This document shows positions 1 through 13,500 of a stretch of 64,000 bases of DNA, piece by piece. The notes under the pieces are model-generated. The model saw only the letters and a program-made list of their open reading frames with translations, did no database searches and had not been told where the DNA came from. Source of the DNA: Archilochus colubris (Eukaryota; Chordata; Aves; Apodiformes; Trochilidae); contig CM041115.1 of NCBI GenBank assembly GCA_023079485.1, positions 26,723,505 through 26,787,504 on the forward strand, given 5' to 3'. Position 1 is the stretch's first letter. Each line of letters begins with the position of its first letter. Both the position numbers and the translations under genes were made by a program.

Positions 1-391
1 GTGGACGAGTATCTGCGTGATCTGAGGGGGAGAGGCTGTGGTGTCTGCAGCAGTAGCAGCAGCAGCACTGGCTTTCTGAGCAGCAGCAGTGTCTGTGGGG
101 GTAGGGACAGCAACTGCAGCTGTAGCAGATACTCTGGTGATGATCCCCAGCCGTATCTGAGTTGTGCCCTTCCGTGTGGGGGGTGAGCAGTGGCTGCGGA
201 GGCAGAAATAGGAGTGCTGTCTGTATGAGGTGTGCTCATTCCCCTAACTGCAGTTGTTTTTCTCCTCACCAGTATATGATCAATATGAGGATACATAGGA
301 ACATATGAGAACTGTTGACAACACCAAGAAGGAGAATCAAAACTATAATAAGTGTATTGCCATTTTGACTGGAATCTGGTAAATTTAGCCC
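1..391 (-). other. Speculative two-exon ORF with a hydrophobic segment, running off the left edge
   Basis: On the minus strand a pyrimidine-rich ...ctcatcag acceptor precedes 391. The frame from 391 down to 270 is open for 40 codons and encodes a strongly hydrophobic stretch, including TLIIVLILLLGVV and MFLCILILIIY. At 269 there is a GTGAGG donor. It is followed 76 bp later by a polypyrimidine tract ending in CCGCAG (194-199). From 193 to 1 the phase-matched frame is open and Ala/Thr/Pro-rich. Without this splice the hydrophobic frame hits a stop at the donor. I do not recognise the protein. It could be a real small membrane-protein gene, ERV debris or coincidence. Confidence 0.18.
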
Positions 392-889
392 CTGATGAGA
401 ACGAGTGGTAAAAGACCTCAAATTAAAACTGAGGATGTAATTACCAACGAAGTTTTTTATCCTTGTATAAACACAACTGCACTATATATTAGTATTGCAG
501 ACCATATCACAACTACTTTTCTCAAGCAGCGCTTACCCAACATAAACCACATATTAACACTGATCTCTGCTAAAAAAATCTGTGAGGACAGCATTGAAGG
601 GTACTTGGAGAGATAAGCAGAGCCTTGTTGTTGGGCTTATGTTGGATTTATGCAACGCAGTCATGTTGGACACCTGAAAAAGGACAGAATGAGGGAGCAA
701 GTGAAGAAAGCTTCTCAGCTTAACAAGCTCTCTGTATTTTCAGATTTTTTTTACCAAAATTTTGAAGTTAGGAGAACAACCTCCACTTCCTCTAATGCAT
801 CCTTCTGCTCCCAAGGTGCCAGTGTCCCATCTTGCTGTAATTCATCTGCTAGCCCCTGGTATGCTGGGAACCCTTAAAAGGAAGATGAT

Positions 890-1400
890 TAAAAAGAGGC
901 GTTGGGACCTCAGAACGAGGCCCTGAGTCCTACAAGAGGGGCACAGCCCTCCTGTACTACACGCACCCTCTCAGGGGGGAGGCCCTGGCGAGGCATCACG
1001 TTCTCCTCCTCCTGGTCCTTCTCCTCACCACCCTTCAAGCTGCTGCAGGGTTGCTTGGGCTCCAGGGAGGGAACGTGGGTGATGTGATGGCAGGCAGCCC
1101 CACGGCGAGCCTCAGCCCCCTCACCCACCCTTCTCTGCCCCACTGCCATCCTGGCAGCCTCACCCTCACCTCCTCGTCCTTCCTCGGATCCCAGCAGCAA
1201 TGGCAGCGAGGAGCCCAGTGGCCCATGGCTCCGGGTGAGGCAGTGGCTCCCACGGAGAGAGAGAGGGACTCCAGAGCATGGTGGCAGCCCCGCACTGGCG
1301 GGGGGAGGAGTGCGGAAGGGGGAAGAGGGGCCCCGGGGCCGAGGACTGCTCGGAGTGGCATCTTTTTGGTCTCTTTCATACATGAGGACAAGATCCAGCA
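890..1400. other. GC-rich low-complexity block, unidentified
   Basis: About 500 bp rich in C and G with Pro/Ser/Gly-coding bias in all frames, flanked by AT-rich DNA. Several overlapping frames on both strands are open here (longest 163 aa on the minus strand, 910-1401). This is what composition alone produces. No domain, splice pattern or repeat family was recognised. Confidence 0.3.
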
Positions 1401-4400
1401 ATCTGCCCTTGTGTCTTTACCTTAAACACCTGTCAATCATGGCAGAAGTTGTCACTGACATAATACCACAAGCAGTACAAATCTTTTGTTACTGGCATTT
1501 CTAGAGGTGAAGGCACAGCATTATTAGTTCAATTTTACTATAGACATTTTCCTATAATTTGTTTTGTTAAAAGTATCTGTAGCCTCTGGATATCCTCCAG
1601 TATCAGCACATGCTGGGTACAAGGCTCATCATTTGGCCCCCATTATTTAAATAAATTTGTTCAGCTTTGTCAACAGAAAATATTGTCATGTCATATTCAT
1701 TCTGGATTTCTCATCAAGAAAAAACATTATATCAGCACCACAAATAAAACACCATATTACAACATACTGTATTTCAACCACATAGCTGTGGTTGCAAAGT
1801 TACATGCACTGTATATCACTGAAAGGTCCAGAAACCTTTGCTCAAAGAAACTCCATCGCATTTAAAGTAGTGATGTGCCACATAACAGTGCAGTACATGA
1901 GGTTACTATGGAAAGACCTGACCCTCTTAGGCACAAATAGAACAAAACTGTCAAAGACATCTCAGTTTAGTAACAATAAAATGTTATGTCTAAAAAGAAA
2001 ACAGGAAAAAAAATGTATTTGCCAGTTAAACTATCACTGCAGTGATCTTGGGTTTACTGGTCAGAACTAACCATACGTAAAAAGGTCTATAGTTTGGTAT
2101 TGCTACAGATGGCTTCAGCATTTGTCACTGCATACACACATGGAACACAAAGCATGGTGAAAAGCTTTCAGAAAGAAAGAAAACCCGTGTTCTACATCAA
2201 TGCAAGTTCTGTGTTGCACATCTTAACATAGCAAAGACAAACATCTGTCTGGATTTACACCACTGCCATCCAACCTGTCACCCATGAAACACTTTCTACT
2301 GCATTCCTCACTTAACTGCATTCTGTTTTTTTTCAAACCGTGATAGCACTGTGTTTAGACTTTATGCTTGCTCACAGCACTCACATACTGAAGCATGAAG
2401 GTGGATCCCCAGATACCATGATGCTTTGTACAAACTTAGGCTTCTACTTCTTATATTGGTCCAAGAGAGCCAGCTAGGAGAACTGTCCTTACCTGACAGC
2501 AGTTATGAGTTTTCAGGTTTAATTATGCTCAATAGCTCCCTCTTTGGTCATTCATGGTTCAACCATCATCCAGTAATAAAAATTGCAAGCAGAAGTTTTT
2601 CCTTTCTTAAAAAAATAATTTTATTCTTTCTATGCGTTTTTTTAATGGCATCAAAAAATGTAAATAGAAGTATTGGGCACCTATGTTATCTCTTTCGGGA
2701 ATATTTTCACAGAGCCCATTGCATTTCTGGGGCCTCCTTTTTAAACAGATTTCTTCAGTGGCTGTACCCAGAAATTGTAGCAGATGTATTTAATCTGTGT
2801 ACCTACCATCTTATTATGCCACAGTAGAGTTCTTGAGTCTGAGGACTAGTCTATTGCATGTTTAGGTAGGTCCAGTAAGTCTTGCTTGCTGTCTGAAGCT
2901 CAATGTTTCGTGTATGGCTTCGCAGTCATTTAAAAACATTGCTAGATACGGCTGGTTTCTGAAGATCACTACCACATTGCAGGCATCCTATTCAGTACTG
3001 AGGAAATCTTACCACCAGCATTATATAAGAAAGAAGCCCCAGCAGCCTACATTATACAGTACATCTTTTTATCTCTGCTTACGGGGTTAGGCTTTCCTCT
3101 AATACTAAATAAACACTAAATCAGCAAGTGTTTTTAAAATTTATCTTCAAAGTCCCTACAAATAGTAAAAATCTGTTGAACAATTAGATTCCTAAAAATA
3201 AGGATGTAAAATTACATTTTGTATAATGTACTCCATATATATGCTGTCTTGTATTTAGTAACCATTATTTGTTTTAATAAAATAACAAAACTGGTAAATA
3301 TGCTTTTGAAATTCTAGATAGAAGATCTGAATTCCCAGATTTTTTTAATTTTCATAGATTTAAGACTGGAAAGTTTTTGCATTTCCTTGCTATGTCAGAA
3401 AGTTTCAAATAGTGTAGTAATATATACTGCAAAAAGAAGACCCAAGGAATAGAAAAGTGAGACAGTATGTCATGAAAAGACAGCTTAATAATCAAGGGAA
3501 TAAATGCTGAAAGAAGAAAATAACATTATTCTAAGAAATTGCAGAATTAAAACTGGATTGATTTAACATTATATATGTTACTTACAGACTTATGACAGAG
3601 TACAAGTTTCAGTGATACTCAGTTACTGCAAACAGTTAGACTTTAGTAAACATCTCTTTGTGCTGCAGTTTAGAACCATCAGCATCACTGCTACACTCAC
3701 CTCATGGCTGATTTTTGTGTATATCTGCTATAGGCATTTTTTTCTTCTCATCTGATTCTTTTTTAAAAATAGAGCAGAAACACGAAACTTTCTTCCAGTC
3801 AGTGGCTTGGCAATTAGTCCATATTTTTTCCAAAAATTTAAACTGATTTCAAGTTGCAGGAAAAAGTAGACTGCATCGGTGTTTTGCTTTTATCTTAAAG
3901 CTAGCATTGCTGTTCAGAGCAAAATCCTCTATGTGGCAAATTGTGTCTTGTGATCACCAGAATTACTTAAGAAACCAAAAGAAGCTTAAATTGCTTATTT
4001 GCTCTATTTAAGGAAAATGGTTGTTAACTCATGCTCCTTGGAAGTCTCCACAGTTCCTCAGGATCCACAGTACACTCCTATGTGCTATTTTACCAGCATT
4101 ATTATTTCTGCAAGAGGGTGAGGCTCCAAAGGTTATTTTTGCATACACCCTTCTGGTCTTTGATGAATGCAGAAGGTGTCTCTCTGTCCTGTTTTTTTGG
4201 AAGACCATTTGGCACCTTTTTCCTCACGTGTCACATGAGAGGTAGGACTCCAAGTGCTTGACCCACTGAATGCAAGGCTTTGCAATCTCCTTCCTTTGCA
4301 ATGCCCTTTGAGAAGAAATAGGGAAGAAGTGTGGGACCAGAGCCTCTTTTCACCTGGGAACACTGAGACACAACACCTGCACAGGATATCCTGACACCCC

Positions 4401-7400
4401 AATCCAACGAAATCCATTTGCCATCCCACTTCCACTACTCCCAGGCCCTAATTATAATCATAGAATCATAGAATTAGCCGGGTTGGAAGGGACCTCAGAG
4501 ATCATCTAGTCCAACCCTTGACCCACCGGAGCAGTTGCTAGACCATGGCACTGAGTGCCACATCCAGTCTTTTTTTAAATGTCTCCAGGGACGGAGAATC
4601 CACCACCTCACTGGGCAGTCCATTCCATAGCCTAATCACCCTCTCCGTGAAGAAATTCTTTCTAATATCTAACCTTAGAAATGGCTCCTTTGCTTTCCAA
4701 AACCAGCTGGTGGCAGCAAGTGCAGCTCTTCTCCTACACTAGTTTATGTTGCCTTTTTGCACGACCAAGCAGGGGCACCTGGCAGGGCTGGTACAAGGGG
4801 TGACTTAGGGAAAAAAGGTGCTGACTCCCACAACTTAGTGTCACACCTCCCCTGGCCCTTTGCTCTTAAGCAGCTTAAGAACCAGTATCCTGATGCAGAG
4901 TATACCCAGCCAAGCCTTAGGAAGCCCAACCAGATGTTCTTTGTTCATCTAGAAGATGCAAACATTCTATTAAATTAAGTACTTTGAATGGGAAAACGTC
5001 AGAATGGGGGTGGCATGGGGATTTCTGACGTTTCTGCGGTGGGATTACTTGAGAATATTTTTTTAAGAAAGGCAGTATCTGAAAAGTATGAGCAGTTCTA
5101 AAACCACTTCTCAGCAGTGAAACCATGGAACCTATTCCCAGGGTAAGGAGGTTGTGGGAAAAATTGGTCATTATGTTCTATTTTGAATTAATGAGTCGTG
5201 CATTTATAAAGGGAAATCATACAAATTGAATTTTCATTTTACAATCACCATTGTGATTCAATCTAGACGTAGCCAACAGCTGATTAGCACAGACATAGCC
5301 ATCTTAATCTACATATCCATAACATTAACACTTCTGTGGGTTTTTTAACTTTTAATATGATCTTTGTGGCAGACATAATATTCCTTAACGAAACAAGCAC
5401 AAGTTCTCAAGTTATTTCAGGGAAGTTATTTTTAAAAACAATGCAATATTTCATAATACAGATTTATAATCAAGTTTTTAACAAAGTAATTTAACATATA
5501 AACATATGAATCAGTAAATCATTAAATAAGTATTTGTATTGGTAAATACTAGTATTTTGCCTGTATCATGTAGGACCTGATCCAGCAAGCCCTCTGTATA
5601 CATCTTTATCCCCACTGAATGATTGGTATGATTTTTCATTCAAATCTACTACTTTGCTTTGATCTGAGCAAATTCTCTCTGGCCACTAAGCTAAGTAATT
5701 GAAATAATCACTGGAATACATCCCAGCAATTATTTCCTTAGATGTCTGTATAGGTTTTTTTCATGTTCATGAAATCATCACAAATATTATCAGCAGTTTT
5801 TGTTATTTACAATTTGAGATGTATCAGTCAAGATTGATCAAAGAAATAGTATGTTCCCTGTTCTTGGCTTTCTTATTGAACAGCGCATTACCTTTGCACT
5901 CAACAAAGAGCAGTGAGCAGTTTCCACAAATTATTTCATCATTAGTACTGAATTTTACTTCCTCTAGGTATCTGAGCTAACAATACTGGGCTAGGAAAGT
6001 AAAGCCAGGAGCTCTCTTTCGTGAGGACGGACGAGTATGAATTACTTTTTATCTGTTCTTATCTACCACTACTATTCATTTCTCCAAGGAAATGGGAATA
6101 TTTTTTTTGTTTATGTTTTTGTTTTTTGTTGGTTTGGCTGGCTGTTTGTTTGGTTTGGTTTTCCTTGAAAGCATAAAAAAAGCTATGGCCAGCCCTTTAA
6201 TTCTGAGTACTCACTCCTTCTGAGACATGCCTTTTCCCCTGCCTGGTAAATCCAGAACAGAAAACTGCAGACACTAACTGGCCTACTCTCCCTTCTCATG
6301 CCTGAAGCAGTTTTTCAGGGAATCTTCATACAAATAAACGAGTCAGTGAATTGCAATATCTCAGTAGCTTTTTGAAAGTAAACAGAGAAGGAGTTGGTTG
6401 CAGCTGAAAAACTTACAAACTTAAATTCAGTAATTGCTTACTTTTTCTTACGCTGCTCTATTTGAAATATAGTTGGAAATTAAGGGTACTGAGATTATTA
6501 GATGTACCCACTGTATTAATTAACTTTTGCTGAATTCTTTTGGTTTCTTGGATGCCTTTGGGCAGTTACCAGAATGTCACATGAAAAATTCTAAATATAT
6601 GGCGAAAAAAAAGAGAAATTTGTAACAAATTGCTGCCTGAACTGAAAAGGCAAACATATTTTGAAATAATTTCTCTACATATCTCGATACACACAGGGGA
6701 TAAACACACATGTGTGTGCACATATACACACATCTATATTCCTATCCAAACATTTCTCTAAAGTAAAGAAGCTTATGTAATTATTTATTATGTTAGTATC
6801 ATTTTAAATTCTTCACTCCCTGAATCGAGAATATGACAACTTCAGACTGCCCCGAGGTAAATCTTAGTACCATCTTATAACCTCCACTAATATAAATAAA
6901 TTGGCAAGGAACTTTGACCAGCAATAGTAAATTTTGAAACTCACATAATTATTCTCCAGTTATTTTAATATTAACAACAAATTGCTACTGACTACCAATG
7001 TTAATGAAAAATGAAAAATTAAACAGTTTTAGCTTTTAACACTTGGGAATGTAAAAGAAAATTGCTTGTTACATATTTTTCTAAAAAGATAAACAACTTA
7101 TATTATGTGTGTCAAAAAAGAATAATGTATGTCTGGACCTTATCATAAATGACCATGTTAAGTCACAGTTTCTTCCTGCCTGGAAATTAGGATTTTGGTT
7201 CACAAGAGTTCTAAAGTGTATATAAGCATTTGGTTAATTCCTGTTCCTTGTGAAAATAAGGTTCATTTACACTTAGAGTGAACAAAAATGAATAGTTTGT
7301 TATTATAATAAGACATTTAAGGACTTGGTAGCCAGTACCAGTTGTATTTGCAAGTAGATTCTCAGTTTTGCTCCTTTTTTTTTTTTTCCCCTCCAAAAAA

Positions 7401-7908
7401 ATAAAGGTACAGTCATAGTTATTATTTTAAAAATTCTAAAGATGAAAAGTAGCATTTATACATATATGTCTTCATATAAATTATAAAACTCAAGTTTATC
7501 TTATAGAGTTTCATCCCCAGAAGAAGCATAAAGCACTTTTGTGGTACCTTCACCAGCACATATTTGTATTTGTATCACATTAAATCTGAGAAATGCAACA
7601 AGATGATACTGCATCCCAAAACCATACGAAAATATTCTGATGAAGTCTCTTTTGATGGATGTGCTCCATGGGATCACATGAATACTGCAACTTGACTGAA
7701 TTTCAAATAAAGGAAATATGAAGGAATCCATCTCTCCAGTTCAGTAGGTATAAGAAACATCAGTGAACAGCAGACATCCTGTTTGAGGTCAACAGTCTTT
7801 GGAAGACAATAAGGAAGGACATTAAAACTGCAACAACAAAATCAAATAATAACAATAATGACATTAATGAGGTAAACTTCCCTAAAAAGGCCTAAGTAGG
7901 CTGAGGTG
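1400..7908. other. CHSY3 3' UTR and downstream AT-rich DNA
   Basis: The part nearest 7908 must be the CHSY3 3' UTR on the minus strand. A minus-strand AATAAA (TTTATT at 6784-6789) lies about 1.1 kb past the stop and is a plausible polyadenylation signal, but AT-rich DNA makes chance hits common. The stretch also holds one CR1 fragment (4456-4682), a TTTG/TTGG-rich tract (about 6108-6165) and an AC/TG-rich patch near 6690-6735. The longest frame (2426-2827, plus) shows no recognisable domain. Confidence 0.5.
4456..4682 (-). mobile_element. CR1 LINE 3' end fragment
   Basis: The tail repeat aatcatagaatcatagaatt (plus-strand view) is followed by ttggaagggacctcagagat. The antisense of the conserved CR1 ORF2 C-terminus then covers the [12 protein letters not shown] region. 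Homology fades at about 4682, giving a roughly 230-bp 5'-truncated copy in the minus orientation. Confidence 0.85.
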
Positions 7909-9468
7909 TCAAGAGAGAGTTCTATTGTACATGACACCCAGATGTTTCTGTAGCCAGAGTTCAGCAAGCTGCACAGTAGAGGCAAACATACTTGCTTTGG
8001 ACCCTATGCACATTTTATATTGTTTTGGATGTAAACTAGGGTCACACTGAACTGGGTGAAAAATATGGACAACTCCTACTTCTTGACTTCTGAAAGCTCT
8101 CAAGCCAGATCTCACCACTTTGGTGAAGAGGTCTACATCCTCAAGTCCCCAGCCTTGAATTGAAGTATCAAATCCACCAGCAGTAAATAGATCACTTTTG
8201 TAAATACAGGTAATTCCGAATCCATACTCCCTCCAAAATCCAGTTCTCTTTGTGAAGACAAAACTACTGTCAGCTGGAGGGTTGCCTCCATATATTACTT
8301 TTGGATCATATTGACTAAAGATGATAGGGTAGTAAACCTGTTCTCCCTGAATAGTGTTATCTCTGCATCTCTGGAGGAAGCCCGGTGTGAATATCATATC
8401 AACATCACAGAACAGCAGCAAAGTGCCATTGTCAAAGTGAGATGAGGCCATTTCAAGACCTAAAGCTCTAGAAAACTTTCCTGCCATTGGAATTAGGGTC
8501 ATATCTGCCTTAGGATACCTAACCTTGTATTCTTTTATTAGGTCTATGTGTTTGCTGGAGTCTTGATCCAGCTCAGAACTGAACAGAATTATTGCCAACT
8601 TTACATTCTGCCTAGGTATCAGACAAGTCTTCTCAAAGTTATCCATAAATCTTGAGAAAACGTCAAATCTTCCTGCAAGGGGGACAAGAATATGTATTTT
8701 CTTGTCACTGTGTTCCCCAATATCTTTGGTGCCCTGAAATGATGAGGAAAAAATCTTCAAGGAATTTGAAAGAAAAGACTGAGTGTCAGTATTGGTCTCC
8801 TCCAGCATGCTTCTTACATTCAGCTCCTCTCCTTCTTTGAAGAAAGGTTTGCTAAATAATTGCTGAAGGTAAGTGTGGCGTCTGACTGGAACTGTAACTT
8901 TCCTTCCTCTGTGTCTTTTGTATAAAAGCAGTAAATCCAGGATGTATTCCACTCCATGCAAAGGGTCCACCCTGCGATAGCCATACTGTATTTCCTTGAA
9001 ATCAATGAGCCTACCTCTAGATCTAGAGTTCTCATTTATCATTTCCATGATTTGCATCACGGTGTCATCCAGTGCAGTCTGAAGGATGCTACTCAGGCTC
9101 TGCTGGGGTGGCTGGTTCTCCACCATTGAGTAGAGAAATTTTCCTGTCAGGAACTCCCACTCAAGGACTTCATTCCTTTCATGTGGCTGAAAATTATTAA
9201 AAGAAGGCATCATCCCCAGTTGCTGATCTTCTTTATTTACTTCACTGTTACTAAGCTTGCTCATTAGGGCACTTTCTCTATGGAGCTGGATGGTCCGATA
9301 CCGCAGTTCAGAAATTTTGTGACTCAGTATGTAACTGTGCAGCCTGTATTGGTAGGCTGGACTTTTGTTAGGATGAAGTGTTATGGCTGTGTGAATCTTG
9401 CTGTTGTGAAGATCTTGAATGTAGCCCTTGCGGCTGTGTTCATAGTTTTCGTGAAACAACTGCTGCAT
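7909..9468 (-). CDS. CHSY3: CHSY3 coding exon 3 (last): chondroitin sulfate synthase 3, C-terminal two thirds
   Basis: This exon encodes residues 331-849 and the stop. Chondroitin synthases are Golgi type II membrane enzymes that polymerise chondroitin by alternately adding glucuronate and N-acetylgalactosamine. The exon starts exactly after a minus-strand tctag acceptor (9469-9470) in phase 0, so the first codon, ATG, is internal. It carries the chondroitin N-acetylgalactosaminyltransferase domain. HILVPLAGRFDVF (about residues 589-601) opens the nucleotide-sugar fold. LLLFCDVDMIF holds the DVD metal-binding motif at about 685-687. GWGLEDVDLF (about 769-778) and VVHIFHP follow, and the protein ends YNRTLS like human CHSY3. 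The frame is open for 519 codons with no break. Assignment to CHSY3 rather than CHSY1 rests on remembered human sequence and on the ADAMTS19/MINAR2 neighbours. Confidence 0.96.
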   Translation of the reverse strand: MQQLFHENYEHSRKGYIQDLHNSKIHTAITLHPNKSPAYQYRLHSYILSHKISELRYRTIQLHRESALMSKLSNSEVNKEDQQLGMMPSFNNFQPHERNEVLEWEFLTGKFLYSMVENQPPQQSLSSILQTALDDTVMQIMEMINENSRSRGRLIDFKEIQYGYRRVDPLHGVEYILDLLLLYKRHRGRKVTVPVRRHTYLQQLFSKPFFKEGEELNVRSMLEETNTDTQSFLSNSLKIFSSSFQGTKDIGEHSDKKIHILVPLAGRFDVFSRFMDNFEKTCLIPRQNVKLAIILFSSELDQDSSKHIDLIKEYKVRYPKADMTLIPMAGKFSRALGLEMASSHFDNGTLLLFCDVDMIFTPGFLQRCRDNTIQGEQVYYPIIFSQYDPKVIYGGNPPADSSFVFTKRTGFWREYGFGITCIYKSDLFTAGGFDTSIQGWGLEDVDLFTKVVRSGLRAFRSQEVGVVHIFHPVQCDPSLHPKQYKMCIGSKASMFASTVQLAELWLQKHLGVMYNRTLS

Positions 9469-10424
9469 CTAGAAAGAGAGAAAGGGAGAAAAAACATTTA
9501 AGTGGACATGCTTCTACATCCTACAAAAGGACACACATTGGTACTGTTGATCATTACCAATACTTATAAATCATAGCTATTTTTGGGCACAAAAGGTTAA
9601 AGTATGCTACTTGGCTTCAGTGATATCCATAGTAAGCAAATATTGTTCTCCAACCAAACAGAAATGCAGAAATCTTGGGTTTTCCTTTACATCATCAAAC
9701 TGCAAAATTAAATGAAACAACATATGGTCTTTTGGTAGTATTTCTGAGTTCCTATGGGCAGTCTGAATGCTGCTATGCACAAAACACTAAGCTGTCAACT
9801 ACATCTAAATCCTTATTATGTTAGCAACACTGATTATGTTTTTTAAGAGGACCTTAGATTTATATGTATGGAGCATAAAGTTGCATGTGTTTCCTACAGA
9901 TACACATAAATGGACAGTGCTACTTCACATTCAAAAACAGAGTAGACTTGGTTTCAATATAACACTTTTTCCCTTTGAACAAATAATTTATTGACTGAAG
10001 TATAACCGTTGGAATATGTACGCTGGCAAGGATACATATATAATAGAGTACATCAGTTAGTTTATAGATCATGATGAGTAATTTCCATTGTATGTCTGTG
10101 GCAAAAGAAGATATTCTATTTATGTGAAATTAGTAATTGTAATATCTTCTAAATAATGAAGCATTTTATGGCTGAAGCACATTTCTATGATTTCAAGTAT
10201 CTGGCCTTTATACCTTTCTGTGCTTGAGAAAATCATAAATCTTCATCTAACTTGGTTCCCTGCCTGGAAGAAAACTTAGCTCATTATTAATTTAATGTGC
10301 TGAATATTTAAGTGGGAAGTGATGTGGAGAAGTAAAATATTAACATCATAAGTACACTTAAGACCCATTGCTGTTTACTAAGTGAACACCTACTGACTCC
10401 CAGACAAACTGTGTTATTTCCCAT

Positions 10425-10535
10425 GAATCACAGAATCACAGAATGCTAGGGTCTGGAAGTGATCTCTTGAGATCACCTACTATGACCTTTCTGCCAGAGC
10501 AGGTTCCCTTGAGTAGGCTGCACACAAAGCAGCAG
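10425..10535 (-). mobile_element. Short, decayed CR1 3' end
   Basis: The start aatcacagaatcacagaatg is followed by a degraded version of the ttggaagggacct...gatcacct block and ctgccagagcagg. This is the minus-orientation 3' end of a CR1 of a different subfamily from the 4456 copy. It lies in CHSY3 intron 2. Confidence 0.7.
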
Positions 10536-13500
10536 ATACATGAGTAAGATATAAATGAGCAGAGGCTGTCTTCTCAACTGCAGACTGGTCTGTGATCAAT
10601 ACCTAAGGATAATAAGCTAATGAGATAGAAAACATTGTTTGAGGTACTATTGTAAGCTTGACCTATAATCATATTTTGAGATGGGTATTGAAACAAAATC
10701 AGTACAGTAAGACTTTCTGGTCTGCTTTTCCATTCCCTTGACATAGAAGCTGCTCAGCAGTCTGCATACTGATAGCTTACAAAATAGATGAGAGTTCATC
10801 TCTTTTTGATTTAATTTTTAAATTAACTGTCCTGCACTCACACTATATTGAGCCATTACTCAGCTGAGGAAGTGAACAGCATGATCTACGTGTCAACCTA
10901 TTTTTCTCTTTTTGATTCATCAGTAAAAGAAAAAAAGGATGTTCAAATTAAGATTTTACTTCCTATGGTGTAGTCAAAAAGATTACACATATCTTCCTTC
11001 CATCTGATCTCATTAACTAAAGATTATAATAATTATAATAAATTAAAAACCACTCTTAAACTAAACATCCAATTAAAATAATGTAAGCATGTCAGGATGT
11101 CTGTTACAATGTTTTTGTTACACAAAATCTTAATTACATTGCCATTACACTTTTTCACAGGCATACCTGTATTTTCTCACTGGATGGGATGAAAATTAAT
11201 TAACATGAATGTACTCTTCCATCCTCCCTGAGAAAAAAATAAATCAAATCCAAGCCCACTGGGTTACATGCTTCATGGAGATGTTGAACTGAACAGCGAT
11301 TCTTCATCCTCTCAGCAGTATTACATACCTTTAACAAGATACTTCATTGTTGGATTTCTGAATTGGGAAGTGCTGCTGATCAATAAAAAGAAAAAGTCTT
11401 CCAGCTATGGAGTGGTAATTTAAAACCCATTTTATGCTGCCTCATGTGCTGTTACTGAAAATGTTACTGATTTTAATACGCAGTTGAAGGCTTATGTTAT
11501 TAAAAAAGTGGTATTACCCTTCTAGTGGGAATTTACTAATTCAAATAATATAATTCAAACAATTTTTTTCCAGCTAATAAAAGACTTGCATATTAATTGG
11601 CTCTTCATTAACAAGCTCTAGCAATTTTCTTAAAAAACACAGAAGCATGGTGGTTAACTAGAGTGTTGAAGGAAATAATTCTGATCTGTAGAGGACAGAT
11701 GTTTGGTGTGATATTGGGAGCTTATTAACATCAGGTTTGAAATTTCCCTCCCGCTCCCCAGCCTGGTGTTCACATAGGTGTGCAAATAACAAATAACACG
11801 AAGTCTGCCCATCTCCTGTCTGGCCATCTGGGTCTATTGATTCCACATGACAGTGTGTGTCCTCTGCATAAAAGGGAGAGAAAACCCGAAGCTGGCCAAA
11901 GAATGGCTTCTGAGGGAACATTGTAGTTTTTCCTTGGAAGGACTCCCGTTTAACTTTTTTCAACTACTCTGAGTTTGATTTTGGGGAAGACTTGCTTTGT
12001 GAATCCTGTCAATGAGTTCAGTATTGTCAGTCATTTGTATCTGTATGCTTATAGTTGGGATGGTCTAATATAACTGTCTCTAATATAAGGAGCTTATATT
12101 TGTGATTTCCTGTTGAATCTCAGACCTAACAGGAACAACTTGTTAAGAAATTCATAACGTACAGGCACTGTGTCTTTAAACCAAATCTGTCAAAGCATAA
12201 TCAGATATACAGAAAGCAGAAATGCTTACCATAAAGATTCTGGAACAAAACAACACAAAACAAAACAGGATGACAAACTGGGAGGTGCAATGGGATACAG
12301 CAGTTTGCTAGGATTGATATAATTTGAGAAGTACTCAAAAGAAGCAAATTGCTAGTGAAAACAATTTAAAAATACCTCTTTAGACTAGAGATTTTATCTA
12401 TACACCTGACATATACTATTCAGAAATTACTTAGCCTTTGTTTTTTATTAATGGTTGGTTGGCTTGATTTGTGTTTTGAATGAAGAAAGTAGGGCAGAAG
12501 GAAACAGGGAAAGGAGAGTAAAATCAACACAAAATGTAATTGTAATTTCTTCCTGTCACTCACTGTAAAATGTTACACCTTGAAGGAATGAGCCAAGAAC
12601 TATGGAGAGCTGGGGCTATCTCTGTAGGATAACATTACATTTATTTTTAATATGATGAATATTAAGAAAATGGCTCCTCTGTCAAGGTGATAAATAGTAC
12701 TGTTTCATCTTTATGGCATAATATAGCATGATAAACTCTTCCTCACACAATTTCATTTTATTATCAACTTGAAAAATCATCACAGAGCTGTTTGAAACCC
12801 ACCTGGCAGGCTTATTACGTTTGGCTTTTTGCATTTATGCCTACAGAGAATTGTTATTCCTCTTATAGCTGTACCTACCAGTTCCTACGAAGAGTGAAAC
12901 TGCACAGTATTTTTTTTAAATACTGAAAAAAATGGAATAGACAGTAGATAGTAACATTGAAGAGACATGGTAATAGGAATAACTTCATTTAAAAATGTGG
13001 CAAGGAAATTATTTTTTCTGGGCCATGACTGAAGACAAATATGAAATGTGAGGAAGCAAGCAGTAAGACACAAAGGGTACTGACAATTAAGTTGCACAAA
13101 AATAGGGTTTAGGAGGATGTGCTGAAAGGTTTGCGTCTGTCTCAAAACCATGAAGATATACCTTCTGAGGAAAACTATATTCTATAATGTGCAAATGACC
13201 TCACCCATACATGAAGTTCACAAATCTTATTAAAAATGAAGGAAGAAATAATGTATTGGAATGTCTTGCTAATAGGCTAAAATGTACCAGGTCTATGATT
13301 AGGCACATGATTGGCTATTGTTGCTGACACCATTCTGAATATGCTGAACTGATCAATTGTTTGCTGAAAGACTTGAGCAAGCAAGCAGAACATTCAGTTA
13401 TCTTCACTTTGGAAATTAGTTTTTAGTCTCTTCAGTGTCAGCTGGGTTCTTCAACATTTAAAACATCTATCAACGTTCTTACATATAGCACCAACAGGAG

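Noticed and set aside
910..1401. 163-codon minus-strand frame and overlapping frames on both strands
   Set aside because: All frames in this GC-rich block are open, residues are Pro/Ser/Gly/Arg-biased, and no family or splice pattern is seen.
2426..2827. 133-codon plus-strand frame downstream of CHSY3
   Set aside because: No recognisable domain, AT-driven hydrophobic composition and no splice context; the frame is consistent with chance.
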